In this document: piece after piece, positions 1 through 8,310 of the stretch | How positions within the stretch are numbered: position 1 is the stretch's first letter | How the letters are laid out: each line of letters begins with the position of its first letter | Source of the DNA: Amycolatopsis australiensis | GTDB taxonomy: Bacteria; Actinomycetota; Actinomycetes; Mycobacteriales; Pseudonocardiaceae | Direction: 5' to 3' | Assembly: GCF_900119165.1 (NCBI RefSeq) | Contig: NZ_FPJG01000006.1 | Location: 5,394,001-5,458,000, forward strand | Length of the DNA: 64,000 bases | Made by a program: the position numbers and the translations under genes | The notes under the pieces: generated by a model | What the model was told of the DNA's origin: nothing | Databases searched by the model: none | The model's input: only the letters and a program-made list of their open reading frames with translations

Positions 1-1
1 G

Positions 2-601
2 GGTGCGGCAGGCGAGGCCGGGACGGCTGGTGCGGCGGCGGAGGCGCTGGCCGGGAACACCGCCGGCGACGTCGCCGACGCGCTGCCGGGCCGCTCGCTC
101 GAAACCCGCCGCGCCCAGGCGCGTGACTCGGCCGAGCGCGGCAAGGCGAAGGAGGCCTGGAGCCGGCTGAAGCTCAAGGAGCTCAAGCGCGAGGTCCGGC
201 GGCTGGAACGCGAAGGCGACTGCGTCGCGGCCGCCTCGGGCAAGGTGCGCGACTTCCTGGCCAGGACGCCGTGCACCTCGCTGGACCGCATGCTGCTGGC
301 GGTCGGGGACGGCCACGGCAACGCCGCGGTCGTCTCGGTCGTGCGCGTCGGGTTCCGGTCGGCGAAGCAGGCCCGCGACTTCGAGAAGGTCGAGGCGGTG
401 CAGGGCAGCGGCGACGTGCGGCCACTGGAGATCGCCGCCGTCCTCGGGATCGCCGGGGTGCGGATGAGCGGGCTGCACTACCGGTCCCGCCCGGACGGCC
501 ACGCCATGGTCGTCGCCGAGGCGGACACCGCCACCGGCCACTTCGACGGACCCACCCTGGACGCGCTCGCCGACGTGGCCGCGTACCTGCCCGTGCGGTA
601 G
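2..601 (+). CDS. Hypothetical protein, 5' end outside the window
   Basis: The frame ending in TAG at 601 stays open back to base 2, so the true start lies upstream and only about 199 C-terminal residues are visible. The first part is Ala/Gly-rich and then strongly charged (Lys/Arg/Glu, roughly residues 45-75), which could form a helix. The second half looks like a compact alpha/beta domain with the words VVSVVRVGF and LADVAAYLPVR. I do not recognise a family. An internal ATG at 287 is a weaker alternative start, because the conserved-looking region begins earlier. A start-free open frame at a window edge is moderate evidence, so the exact extent is uncertain. Confidence 0.45.
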   Translation, partial: GAAGEAGTAGAAAEALAGNTAGDVADALPGRSLETRRAQARDSAERGKAKEAWSRLKLKELKREVRRLEREGDCVAAASGKVRDFLARTPCTSLDRMLLAVGDGHGNAAVVSVVRVGFRSAKQARDFEKVEAVQGSGDVRPLEIAAVLGIAGVRMSGLHYRSRPDGHAMVVAEADTATGHFDGPTLDALADVAAYLPVR

Positions 602-667
602 CGGGTGTATCCGGCGGCCCTTTCGCGGCTCTGATCGGGCAGAGCTCCCACAGCGGAAGGAACGACC

Positions 668-1501
668 ATGCCGGAACACCAGACCTACCACGCCCGCGCG
701 AACGCCGAGCGCGCGCTGCTGCTGGCGGACACCGCCTCGCCGTTCACCATCACCGTCCGGTTCGTCGGCGGCCTGACCCCGTCCCAGATGGACGCCTTCG
801 CCGCCGCGGCCGACCGGTGGGCGAAGGTCATCGTCGGCGACCTGCCCGACGTCGTGCTCGACGGCGAGCCGATCGACGACGTACTGATCCTCGCCCAGGG
901 CGCCGACATCGACGGCGAAGGCCACATCCTCGGCCAGGCGCACATCACCCATGTGCGGCCGGCGGGCCCCGAGCCGTGGGCGCTGCTGCCCGTCCGCGGC
1001 GAGATGACGTTCGACAAGGCCGACCTGGCCAAGATGGAGACCCAGGGCATCATCGGGGACGTGATCACCCACGAGATGGGACACGTCCTCGGCGTCGGCT
1101 CGCTCTGGGCCCCCAAGGGGCTGCTGGTCGGCAAGGGCACCACCGATCCGGTGTTCTCCGGGCCCGCGGCGCTGGCCGAGTACCGCAAGCTGGGCGGACC
1201 CGCCGACGCGACGGGGGTGCCGGTGGAGAACACCGGCGGCCCGGGCACCCGGGACGTGCACTGGCGCGAGCGCACCTTCGGCAACGAGCTGATGACCGGC
1301 TTCGTCAACCCCGCGCCGAACCCGCTGAGCCGGGTCACCGTCGCCTCGCTCGGCGACCTCGGCTACCAGGTCGACCTCGACGCGGCCGACCACTACGAGC
1401 TGCCGACCGCGACCACGGCGCCGGCGGCGAGCGTCGCGGTACACGCCCTCGCGGTCACACCCGCACCGATCGAGCTGCCCCGCGACGCCGTACGCGGCTG
1501 A
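668..1501 (+). CDS. Leishmanolysin-like (M8) zinc metallopeptidase
   Basis: This 277-aa protein carries the zinc-protease motif HEMGHVLGVG at residues 135-144. A downstream His198 sits in the context DVHWRER...GNELMTG, which is the layout of the third zinc ligand and the following Met-turn in family M8 peptidases. No signal peptide is visible: the N-terminus is polar (MPEHQTYHAR), unusual for a family that is often secreted. The ATG start is preceded by a good GGAAGGA ribosome site. A perfect hairpin just after the stop separates it from the convergent gene. It could act on the products of the neighbouring RiPP-type genes, but nothing in the sequence proves this. Confidence 0.72.
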   Translation: MPEHQTYHARANAERALLLADTASPFTITVRFVGGLTPSQMDAFAAAADRWAKVIVGDLPDVVLDGEPIDDVLILAQGADIDGEGHILGQAHITHVRPAGPEPWALLPVRGEMTFDKADLAKMETQGIIGDVITHEMGHVLGVGSLWAPKGLLVGKGTTDPVFSGPAALAEYRKLGGPADATGVPVENTGGPGTRDVHWRERTFGNELMTGFVNPAPNPLSRVTVASLGDLGYQVDLDAADHYELPTATTAPAASVAVHALAVTPAPIELPRDAVRG

Positions 1502-1508
1502 CCATCCG

Positions 1509-1550
1509 GGCGAGGGGCCGGTTCCGTCTCGGCGGGACCGGCCCCTCGCC
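1509..1550. terminator. Bidirectional hairpin terminator
   Basis: A perfect 14-bp inverted repeat (GGCGAGGGGCCGGT and its complement) with a 14-nt loop lies exactly between the two convergent stop codons at 1501 and 1552. It has no U-tract, as usual for high-GC actinobacteria. Confidence 0.75.
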
Positions 1551-1551
1551 G

Positions 1552-1953
1552 TCAGCAGCTGGAGTACATCTTCAGGTGCGCGACGCGGCCGCAGAGGCCC
1601 GCGTCGAAGTGCGCCCGCGCCCGGAACCGGTAGCGCCGCGCGCCGGCCGGCATGTCCCGCACGAACGTGCGCCAGTCCCCGGCCACGGGCTGCTCGGTGG
1701 TGAGCGAGCCGAGGATCGCCCCGCCGGCACCGAGCAGGTCGACGTGCCGCATCACCCAGGCGTCGCCGTCGCGACGGCTGATCACCGTGCCGTCGAAGGC
1801 CGCGGTGCCGTCCGGGTGGAGCGTCCAGGTGGCGCCGGCCAGCATCGTGGCATCGCCCTTCCTGATCACGTCCCAGGTGAACACCCACGGCGGCCGGCCG
1901 GCGCGCCGCCGCGCCGGAGCGCTGACCGCCTGCACGATGACCGAAGGGTCCAT
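1552..1953 (-). CDS. Small beta-rich hypothetical protein
   Basis: A 133-aa protein with alternating Trp/Val/Thr-rich strands, for example FTWDVIRKGDATMLAGATWTL. It resembles the small DUF6294-like proteins of actinobacteria, an assignment by impression only. The C-terminus is KMYSSC, with a second Cys about 15 residues earlier. No signal peptide is visible. It is 58 nt downstream of the radical SAM gene on the same strand and may be the last gene of that unit. No catalytic residues can be named. Confidence 0.55.
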   Translation of the reverse strand: MDPSVIVQAVSAPARRRAGRPPWVFTWDVIRKGDATMLAGATWTLHPDGTAAFDGTVISRRDGDAWVMRHVDLLGAGGAILGSLTTEQPVAGDWRTFVRDMPAGARRYRFRARAHFDAGLCGRVAHLKMYSSC

Positions 1954-2011
1954 GGCCGCACCTTTCCGTCCGCCCGGTCAACAGAGGCACGGACACCGCT
2001 GCTGATACCGG

Positions 2012-3844
2012 TCACCGGCCGGGGGTCGCGGGCAGCGCGAGCGACAGCGCCAGGTTGCCGTCGAGGAACATCAGCCCCCGCTCGGCGAACCGCCGGAAGG
2101 CGTCCTCGACGGCGGACACCCGCACGGGGAGACCGAGTTCGCGGTGCACGGCCACGGCGGTGCGGGGCCGGTCCACACAGGCCAGGTAGATCGCGGCCAG
2201 TGCGTCGTGGAACGTGTGGGTACCGTGGCGGCCGGGCTGCCTGCCGTCGTGGATCCGCAGCAACCCCGGCGCGCTGCGGTACACCAGCGCCGGCAGCGGG
2301 TCCGCCTGCCAGGCGGCCGACCACGCCGCGACGGCGTCCCGCAGCGGGGTGTAGACCTCCGGCGGCAGCTCGTGCTCGGGTTCGTAGTCGAAGAAGTAGG
2401 CGATCCGGCCGATGTCCGTGGTGGCCGGGTAGACGTACCGGTAGCTGGGCTCGGGCCGCCGGGACTTCAGCGGGAACCGGCCGGGCTGGGTGAACAGCGG
2501 GCTGAACCGCTCCAGCCACAGCCGGTTCGCGCCGGCCGGTGGCTGCAGGTGGTGCAGGTGCGGGACGACGGCGGCCTGCGCGGCGTACTCCCCGGCGGTC
2601 TCGCCGGGAAAGCCCCAGAGGATGTTCCAGGCGACCGCGATGCCGTAGTAGCGGGCCCAGCGCAGGAGGTTGACGTTCTGCGCCGCGCGGACACCCTTGT
2701 CCATCAGCCGCAGCACCGCGGAGCTCAGCGACTCCAGGCCCGGCTGCAGCCGGGTGACGCCCGCCTGGGCGAGCAGCTTCAGCTGTGCGCGGTTCAGGTT
2801 CGCCTTGACCTCGTAGAAGATCTCGTAGTCCCGGCCGGGCCCGGCCAGTGACGGCAGCAGCCGCCCGAGGTAGCCCGGGTCGAGGATGTTGTCGACGGCG
2901 TCGAACCGGAAACTGCGGTAGCGGCGGGCCTGCCGGTCCAGCTCGGCGAGCACCCGCGACGGCGACTTGGCGCGGAAGCGCATGGTGGTGCCGTTGAGCC
3001 CGCAGAACGTGCAGTGGTGCTTGGCGCCCCACCAGCAGCCGCGGGCCGACTCGAACGGGATCGCGACGTGCCCGGTCGGCAGGCCCAGCCGCGCCGCCCG
3101 CTCGAAGTACTCGTCGTAGTCGGGCACCGGCAGGTCGTCGAGCCGGTCGTGGGGTGCTTCGGCGGGTACCGCCACGACCTCGTCCCCGACGCGGCGGGCG
3201 ACGCCGGGGATCCCGTCCGGGTCGGCGCCGCAGACCAGCGCGTCCAGCAGGCGCGGGAACGCGACGTCACCCTCGCCGAGCACGGCGAAGTCGACCCACT
3301 CGACCGAACGGACCAGCTCCAGTCCCATCTCGCCGTCGAAGTTGGCGCCGCCGAACACGGTGACGACGCCGGGATCGCGTTGCTTGAGCAGGCGGGCGAG
3401 CGCGAACGACGCCGTGTTCTGCTGGAACGTCGAGCTGAAGCAGACCACGCGCACGCCGGCCAGCTCGTCGGCGAGCGCGTCGAGGAACGCCGGAACGTCA
3501 CGCTCGCGGGTGAGCAGCAACCGATCCGCGGCCGACTGTCCCGGGCTGTCCAGATACGACAGTTCCTCGCCGAGCACGGCCGTCAGCTTCCCGTCCGGGT
3601 CCGGCGCCGCCGCGCCGAACGCCGCGACGGAGAACAGCCAGTCGCCGAGCTGGCGGCCGCGGTGCTCGGCCAGCAGCCGGTAGTAGTCCGGTCCGATCCG
3701 GGCCGCGAAGTCGAGGTTCGCGTGCAGTGCCCGCGCCGCGAGCCCGTGCTGCCGCGCGATCGCCGTGAGCAGTCCCAGCTGGATGGACGGCCCGTCGGCC
3801 GCCAGGAACGGCATGGACACCACGACGGCCGGGGAAACGGTCAC
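2012..3844 (-). CDS. Cobalamin-type radical SAM enzyme, RiPP-maturation C-methyltransferase family
   Basis: This 610-aa protein has an N-terminal B12-binding-like Rossmann region (about residues 1-205, with VVCFSSTFQQ, VTVFGGANFDGEMG and FAVLGEGDVAFPRLLDAL). A radical SAM domain follows, with the cluster motif C270-x7-C278-x2-C281 (CWWGAKHHCTFC). The unusual CX7CX2C spacing is characteristic of the RiPP-maturation radical SAM family (TIGR03975-like), whose members are thought to methylate unactivated carbons of ribosomal peptides. The DxHxxG cobalamin motif is not seen, as in many relatives. I chose GTG 3844, 8 nt after the stop of the preceding 94-aa gene; the open frame continues further upstream but overlaps that gene. 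The substrate is unknown. Confidence 0.82.
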   Translation of the reverse strand: MTVSPAVVVSMPFLAADGPSIQLGLLTAIARQHGLAARALHANLDFAARIGPDYYRLLAEHRGRQLGDWLFSVAAFGAAAPDPDGKLTAVLGEELSYLDSPGQSAADRLLLTRERDVPAFLDALADELAGVRVVCFSSTFQQNTASFALARLLKQRDPGVVTVFGGANFDGEMGLELVRSVEWVDFAVLGEGDVAFPRLLDALVCGADPDGIPGVARRVGDEVVAVPAEAPHDRLDDLPVPDYDEYFERAARLGLPTGHVAIPFESARGCWWGAKHHCTFCGLNGTTMRFRAKSPSRVLAELDRQARRYRSFRFDAVDNILDPGYLGRLLPSLAGPGRDYEIFYEVKANLNRAQLKLLAQAGVTRLQPGLESLSSAVLRLMDKGVRAAQNVNLLRWARYYGIAVAWNILWGFPGETAGEYAAQAAVVPHLHHLQPPAGANRLWLERFSPLFTQPGRFPLKSRRPEPSYRYVYPATTDIGRIAYFFDYEPEHELPPEVYTPLRDAVAAWSAAWQADPLPALVYRSAPGLLRIHDGRQPGRHGTHTFHDALAAIYLACVDRPRTAVAVHRELGLPVRVSAVEDAFRRFAERGLMFLDGNLALSLALPATPGR

Positions 3845-3852
3845 GGCAGCGG

Positions 3853-4137
3853 CTACCTGATGAAGCGGAACAGGTGCGGGCGCATGTGGACGGCTTCGTG
3901 GGCCGAGTGGTAGCCGATCAGCAGCTCCGCCTGCTCGTCCGTGAACGGCACGTCGTCCCGCTCCGGGGTGAACGACTCGGCGAACCCGCCCTCGAGCTTC
4001 GCCTCTTCTGCGGTCGAGAGCCAGCCGAGCCAGAGGCAGGCGAACAGCAGTTCCCGCTGCGGCTCGGGCAGCTCCTTCGTGGCGTTCCGGACGTTCCGCC
4101 AGAAGCCGGTGAACGCGGGGGATTCCTCTTCGGACAT
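3853..4137 (-). CDS. 94-aa partner or candidate precursor of the radical SAM enzyme
   Basis: The ATG at 4137 has a GGGAG ribosome site; a longer in-frame start at 4167 lacks one. The protein is acidic and helical, begins MSEEESPAFTGFWRNV, has a single Cys (LLFACLWLGW) and ends in a basic aromatic tail, HMRPHLFRFIR. It directly precedes the radical SAM gene, with only 8 nt between them, and follows the SARP gene by 36 nt. Its position suggests it is the substrate peptide or a small accessory protein. Against a classical precursor are the lack of a Gly-Gly leader and of a Cys/Ser/Thr-rich core. I do not recognise a named family. Confidence 0.7.
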   Translation of the reverse strand: MSEEESPAFTGFWRNVRNATKELPEPQRELLFACLWLGWLSTAEEAKLEGGFAESFTPERDDVPFTDEQAELLIGYHSAHEAVHMRPHLFRFIR

Positions 4138-4173
4138 CGGACTGCTCCCGTTCGGTCGACGATCCACTCTTGA

Positions 4174-6945
4174 CTATCCACTGGGTACTTCCGCCAGCCT
4201 GGTCCGGACCTCGTCGGCGTCCGGGTGCGCGACGTGCGCGAGGATGTCGCCTGCCCGCTGCCACCCGGCACGGGCCGAGTCGAGGTCACCGAGGTCGCTG
4301 CGCAGGTTCGCCAGCTCGATGAGCACCCGCGCCTCGGTCACGACGTTGCCGGTGCGGTGCACCAGCTCCAGCGCCTTCTCGTAGCAGGCGATGGCCCGGG
4401 CGTGGTCGCCGAGCTGCCTGTGGGCGTAGCCGATGCTGTGCCAGCTCTGGGTGGCGCCCATCTGGTCGCCCAGCAGCGTCTGCAGGTCGAGGGCCTGCCG
4501 GCAGTACTCGATGGCCTTCGCGTGTTCGCCGAGCAGGGTGTGGAACCAGCCGACGGCGTTGAGCGCGGTCGCCTCGCCGGCCTGGTGCTCGGCCGCGCGG
4601 AACAGCGCGAGCGCCCGCTCGGCGTGGGTGAGGGCGTCCTCGATCGCTCCTTGCCGGTCGAGCAGCCAGGCGAACTGACGGTGGGTGTAGGCCTGGCCGA
4701 CGACGTCGTCGCTCGCGCGGTACAGGGCCAGCGCGGCGCGGAGGTCGTCGTGGGCGTCGGTGTGCCTGCCGAACCGGACGTGCGTGCCGGCCAGGTGCAG
4801 GTGCGCGAACGCCTGCTTGCGCCGGTCGCCGAGGCGGCATGCGGCGGCCAGTGCCGCGGTGAGCACGTCGCTCTCGTCGTGCCAGTGCCCGCGCATGGTC
4901 AGATACCGCCGCAGCGACCAGGCCAGCTCCCACGCCCGGGCGTCGAACGCGGGATCGGCGTGGACGGCCTGCAGCAGGACGCGGTGCTCGGCCTCGAACC
5001 AGGCCAGCGCCTGGCGGGCGTCGGTGATCCGCTCCGGCTCGGCCCCGGCCGGCAGCGGGGTGAGCGTGGGCGGCACCTCGAGGCGCGGGTCGATGAACCC
5101 GTCGGCGTGGTAGGCGGTGTGGGCGTAGTGGCCGAGCATGCGGTGCCGCGCCGCGTCCCGCTCGGCCGGCGGTTCCTGCTCGGTCACCAGTTCGGCGGCG
5201 TAGGCGCGCAGCAGGTCGTGCAGCGTGTACCGGCCGGGGGCGTGCTCGGCGATCAGGTGCGCGTGCGCGAGCTCGGTCAGGACCGGCCGCTCCCGGCCGG
5301 CGGGCAGCCCGGCCAGGCTCGCCGCCGCACGGCTGCCGATGTCGGGACCGGGGTGCAGGCCCAGCAGCCGGAACAGCCGGGCGGCCGCGGGCTCCAGCCG
5401 CAGGTAGGACCAGGAGAACACCGCGCGCGGGTCGGTCGCGGGGTCGGCGGCGGCGAACTCGTCGAGGCCACGCGCGTCACGCAGCTGCCCGGCGAGCGCG
5501 GCCAGCGGGAACCGCGGGTGGATCGCGGCGCGGGCGGCCACGACGGCGAGGGCCAGCGGCAGGCGCGCACACAGCCGGATGATCTCGTCGGCGGCCGCGG
5601 ATTCGGCGGCGATCCGGTCCGCGCCGATCCGGCGGCGCAGCACCGCGCGGGCTTCACCGGGGTCGAGCAGGTCGACGGCGATGGGGTGCGCGCCGGCGGT
5701 GACCAGGCCGGCGAGCTGATCGCGGCTGGTCACGACGACCACGCTGCCGGGCGCGCCGGGCAGCAGCGGCCGCACCTGTTCGGCGTCGCGGGCGTTGTCG
5801 AGCACGACCAGCACGCGCCGCTTGGCCAGCAACGTCCGGTAGAGGCCGACCTGGGCCTCCGGCGCGGTGGGGATCCGCTCGGCCGGGACGTCGAGGGCTT
5901 CGAGGAACCCGCGGACCGCTTCGGCCGGCGGCACCGGTGTCCCGGCCGGGTCGAACCCCCGCAGGTTCACGTACAGCTGGCCGCCGGGGAACTCGCCGGC
6001 GGCCGAGTGCGCCCAGTGCAGGGCCAGCGCGGTCTTTCCGACGCCGGCGGTGCCGGACAGCACGATGACCCGCGCGGCCGGCGACGGCCCGGCGGTGATC
6101 TCCCCGAGACGGCGCAGGGCGTTTTCGCGGCCCGCGAACCCGGGCGTGTCCGGGGGCAGCTGGGCCGGCGTGGCGGACGGCGCGTCACGCGGTCCGGCCG
6201 GCAGCTCGCCCCGCAGGATCGCGCCGTGCAGGGCGCGCAGCTCGGGGCCGGGGTCGGCGCCGAGGGTCTCGGCGAGCCGGTGCCGGACGGCGGTGTAGCG
6301 GTCGAGGGCCTCGGCGTCGCGGCCGGTGGCGTGCAGCGCGCGCATGAGGAGCGCTTCGAGCGGTTCCGCGAGCGGGTACTCCGCGGCCAGCTCGGGCAGC
6401 GTGGCGACGACCGCGTCCGGGTGGCCGAGCCGCAGCTGGAGCTCGCCCCACCGGACGGCGGCGTCGAGCCGTCGCCCGCGCCAGGTCGCCCGGACCCGCT
6501 CGGCCCAGTCGCCGGGGATGCCGGCCAGCGGCGGGCCCCGCCATTGGCGCAACGCTTCGGTCAGTGCCGCGGCGCGCTCGGAATCGGTGTTCCGGCTGTC
6601 GTTTCCGCGGTCGGCCAGCCGGGTGAACCGGTGCAGGTCGACCACATCCGGCTCGATTTCCAGCACGTATCCCGCGGTTCTGCGGGACACGCCGGCCGGC
6701 GTGCCGGTCAGCTCGGACACGCGGGCCAGCAGCTGGCGTATTCGGCTCAGGTGGGAATACACCACATTGCGCGCTTCATCGGGTGGATCGTCACCCCAGA
6801 CGCGGTCGATGAGCGTTTCGATCGGAACCGGACGGCCCGCGTCGACCGCCAGCGCGGCCAGAACGGCCTGCCTCCGCGGGGTCCCGACGTCCAGTGACTG
6901 CGCCGCGACGCGGACCTGCACCTCGCCGAGCAGCAGAAACTCCAT
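4174..6945 (-). CDS. AfsR/DnrI-type SARP regulator with NB-ARC and TPR domains
   Basis: A 923-aa regulator starting MEFLLLGEVQV at ATG 6945, with GGGGAG upstream. The winged-helix DNA-binding domain (about 1-95) and BTAD helical domain (95-245) are followed by an NB-ARC ATPase with Walker A SGTAGVGKTALAL and Walker B RRVLVVLDNARD. The C-terminal third consists of TPR-like repeats (such as GEATALNAVGWFHTLLGEHAKAIEY). Proteins of this layout activate secondary-metabolite operons by binding heptamer direct repeats. Its divergent neighbour is a sigma factor, and two candidate repeat sets lie nearby (7004-7021 and 7711-7728). The next two genes on its strand (94-aa protein, radical SAM) are probably cotranscribed. 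Confidence 0.9.
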   Translation of the reverse strand: MEFLLLGEVQVRVAAQSLDVGTPRRQAVLAALAVDAGRPVPIETLIDRVWGDDPPDEARNVVYSHLSRIRQLLARVSELTGTPAGVSRRTAGYVLEIEPDVVDLHRFTRLADRGNDSRNTDSERAAALTEALRQWRGPPLAGIPGDWAERVRATWRGRRLDAAVRWGELQLRLGHPDAVVATLPELAAEYPLAEPLEALLMRALHATGRDAEALDRYTAVRHRLAETLGADPGPELRALHGAILRGELPAGPRDAPSATPAQLPPDTPGFAGRENALRRLGEITAGPSPAARVIVLSGTAGVGKTALALHWAHSAAGEFPGGQLYVNLRGFDPAGTPVPPAEAVRGFLEALDVPAERIPTAPEAQVGLYRTLLAKRRVLVVLDNARDAEQVRPLLPGAPGSVVVVTSRDQLAGLVTAGAHPIAVDLLDPGEARAVLRRRIGADRIAAESAAADEIIRLCARLPLALAVVAARAAIHPRFPLAALAGQLRDARGLDEFAAADPATDPRAVFSWSYLRLEPAAARLFRLLGLHPGPDIGSRAAASLAGLPAGRERPVLTELAHAHLIAEHAPGRYTLHDLLRAYAAELVTEQEPPAERDAARHRMLGHYAHTAYHADGFIDPRLEVPPTLTPLPAGAEPERITDARQALAWFEAEHRVLLQAVHADPAFDARAWELAWSLRRYLTMRGHWHDESDVLTAALAAACRLGDRRKQAFAHLHLAGTHVRFGRHTDAHDDLRAALALYRASDDVVGQAYTHRQFAWLLDRQGAIEDALTHAERALALFRAAEHQAGEATALNAVGWFHTLLGEHAKAIEYCRQALDLQTLLGDQMGATQSWHSIGYAHRQLGDHARAIACYEKALELVHRTGNVVTEARVLIELANLRSDLGDLDSARAGWQRAGDILAHVAHPDADEVRTRLAEVPSG

Positions 6946-6969
6946 GCGGCGGACTCCCCGTGATCGACC

Positions 6970-7021
6970 GGTCCGAACCGGACCAATCGATGCTGCCCGC
7001 ACCGCAAGGTCTCGGCAAGGT
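6970..7021. promoter_or_regulatory. Divergent control region with palindrome and 11-bp-period heptamers
   Basis: Between the SARP and sigma genes lie a perfect 6-bp inverted repeat (GGTCCG-aac-CGGACC, 6970-6984) and two identical heptamers GCAAGGT at 7004 and 7015. The heptamers start 11 bp apart, the spacing used by SARP proteins. Function is inferred from layout only. Confidence 0.45.
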
Positions 7022-7080
7022 CGGCGAGCAGGGCGTGGCGAAATCGTGAACCCCGGAACAGCCGAGTGCGAGGAGGGGCC

Positions 7081-7674
7081 ATGGCTGACGACTCGAGGAC
7101 ACCATTGCCGGAAAACGCCGAATGGATGTGGCGCGACCTGGTCGCCCGCTATTCTTCGCTGATCCGTTCGGTCTGCCGTCAGTTCCGGATCAGCGGCGCG
7201 GACGCCGAAGACGTCAGCGGTGCGGTGTGGCTGCGGCTGGTGGCGAACCTGCCGGACATCCGCGAACCGGACGCGCTGCCCGGGTGGCTGCGCACCACCA
7301 CGCGGCACGAGTGCCTGCGGCTGCTGCGCCACCGCGCCCGCCAGATCCCGGCCGACAGCGCCCTGTTCGCCGAACCGGCCGATCCCGCGTTCGACGCCAC
7401 GCTGCTGGGCGCCGAACGCCGGGCCGCCGCCCGGCACGCGTGCGCCCGGCTGCCCCGCCGCGACCGGGAGCTGCTCGCGCTGCTGTTCTGCGACCCGCCG
7501 AAGTCCTACCGGGAGATCAGCGCGACGCTGGGCATGCCGATCGGCTCGATCGGGCCGTCGCGGGCCCGCTGCCTGGCCAGGGTCCGCCGCATGCCGGCGA
7601 TCGCGGCGCTGCTCGCCGACGACGACCGGGATTCCGCGGGGCATGTCGTTCAGAGCGCGCGGGCGACCGCGTGA
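7081..7674 (+). CDS. RNA polymerase sigma-70 family (ECF-like) sigma factor
   Basis: A 197-aa protein with region 2 at about residues 15-85 (LVARYSSLIRSVCRQF, then GADAEDVSGAVWLRL, where ECF factors have DAEDVxQ). The region 4 helix-turn-helix is at about 125-180 (RDRELLALLFCDPPKSYREISATLGMPIGSIGPSRARCLARVR). The ATG at 7081 follows a strong GAGGAGG site. No anti-sigma gene is adjacent. It is divergent from the SARP gene and lies 123 bp upstream of the SET gene in the same direction, so it may help switch on the synthetase. Confidence 0.85.
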   Translation: MADDSRTPLPENAEWMWRDLVARYSSLIRSVCRQFRISGADAEDVSGAVWLRLVANLPDIREPDALPGWLRTTTRHECLRLLRHRARQIPADSALFAEPADPAFDATLLGAERRAAARHACARLPRRDRELLALLFCDPPKSYREISATLGMPIGSIGPSRARCLARVRRMPAIAALLADDDRDSAGHVVQSARATA

Positions 7675-7710
7675 TACGCCCGGGCGCCGCGGGCGGGTAG
7701 CAGCGAGTCG

Positions 7711-7739
7711 TTGAGAGGATGCTGAGAGCGAGCCGTGAA
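7711..7739 (+). promoter_or_regulatory. Candidate SARP box upstream of the SET-synthetase operon
   Basis: Heptamers TTGAGAG (7711) and CTGAGAG (7722) are spaced 11 bp apart and are followed 5 bp later by TGAACT, a possible -10. This matches the known SARP arrangement of 11-bp-period repeats just upstream of the -10. A SARP gene lies 0.8 kb away. The site is a prediction. Confidence 0.4.
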
Positions 7740-7797
7740 CTTCCCGGAAGCCACCCGCGTGCCCCGGGCAGCGGATCCACTTCCCGGGAGGTCACGG

Positions 7798-8310
7798 ATG
7801 ACCGAGAGCATCGAGGCGCGGCGCGCGGCCGTCGTCCGCAGCGACGGCGAGTACCGCCTGGTCACCAACCAGGCGGTACCGGCCCGCACGGTCCTGTTCA
7901 GCCTCGAAGGCGAGCTGACCACGACACCGACGCGCTACACCGTCCAGCTCGACGCCGACCGGCACGTCGACCTGCCCGCCGGGTGCCCGCTGGAGGAGGT
8001 GCTGGATCGCTACTACTGGCGGTTCATGAACCACGCCTGCGAGCCGGCCGCGGTGATCCGCGACCGGGCGGTGCTCAGCCTGCGTCCGATCCCGGCCTGG
8101 TCGGAGATCACCTTCCACTACGCCACCACCGAGTACGACATGGCCGAGGCGTTCCCGTGCCGGTGCGGCAGCGTCCGCTGCGACGGCGTCATCCAGGGCT
8201 TCCGGTACCTGCCGGGGGAGCGGCGCGAAGCTCTGCGCCCGCTGCTTTCGCCGTACCTGCTGGCCGTGCTCGACGGCCGGCTCCCCGAACCCGCCGGGGT
8301 GTGGCGGTGA
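7798..8310 (+). CDS. SET-domain protein, putative lysine methyltransferase
   Basis: A 170-aa SET-domain protein. The core motif NHACEP (residues 78-83) corresponds to NHxCxPN, the segment SEITFHYATTEYD corresponds to the ITFDY motif, and a post-SET zinc cluster C121-x-C123-x4-C128 follows. SET proteins transfer methyl groups from SAM to lysine side chains. The ATG at 7798 has GGGAGG upstream; an in-frame ATG at 7735 lacks one. The stop overlaps the start of the Pls-type synthetase by 4 nt (GTGA), so the two are translationally coupled. This suggests that its substrate could be the polymer made by that enzyme, or the synthetase itself; this is inference. Bacterial SET proteins are uncommon, and the asparagine-to-alanine change after CEP should be noted. 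Confidence 0.8.
   Translation: MTESIEARRAAVVRSDGEYRLVTNQAVPARTVLFSLEGELTTTPTRYTVQLDADRHVDLPAGCPLEEVLDRYYWRFMNHACEPAAVIRDRAVLSLRPIPAWSEITFHYATTEYDMAEAFPCRCGSVRCDGVIQGFRYLPGERREALRPLLSPYLLAVLDGRLPEPAGVWR

Noticed and set aside
271..2493. A 740-aa frame running through several genes
   Set aside because: It crosses two terminators and three genes with real motifs, and is Arg-rich shadow sequence.
4225..6897. An 890-aa open frame antisense to the SARP gene
   Set aside because: Same composition artefact of high GC; no ribosome site and no family resemblance.
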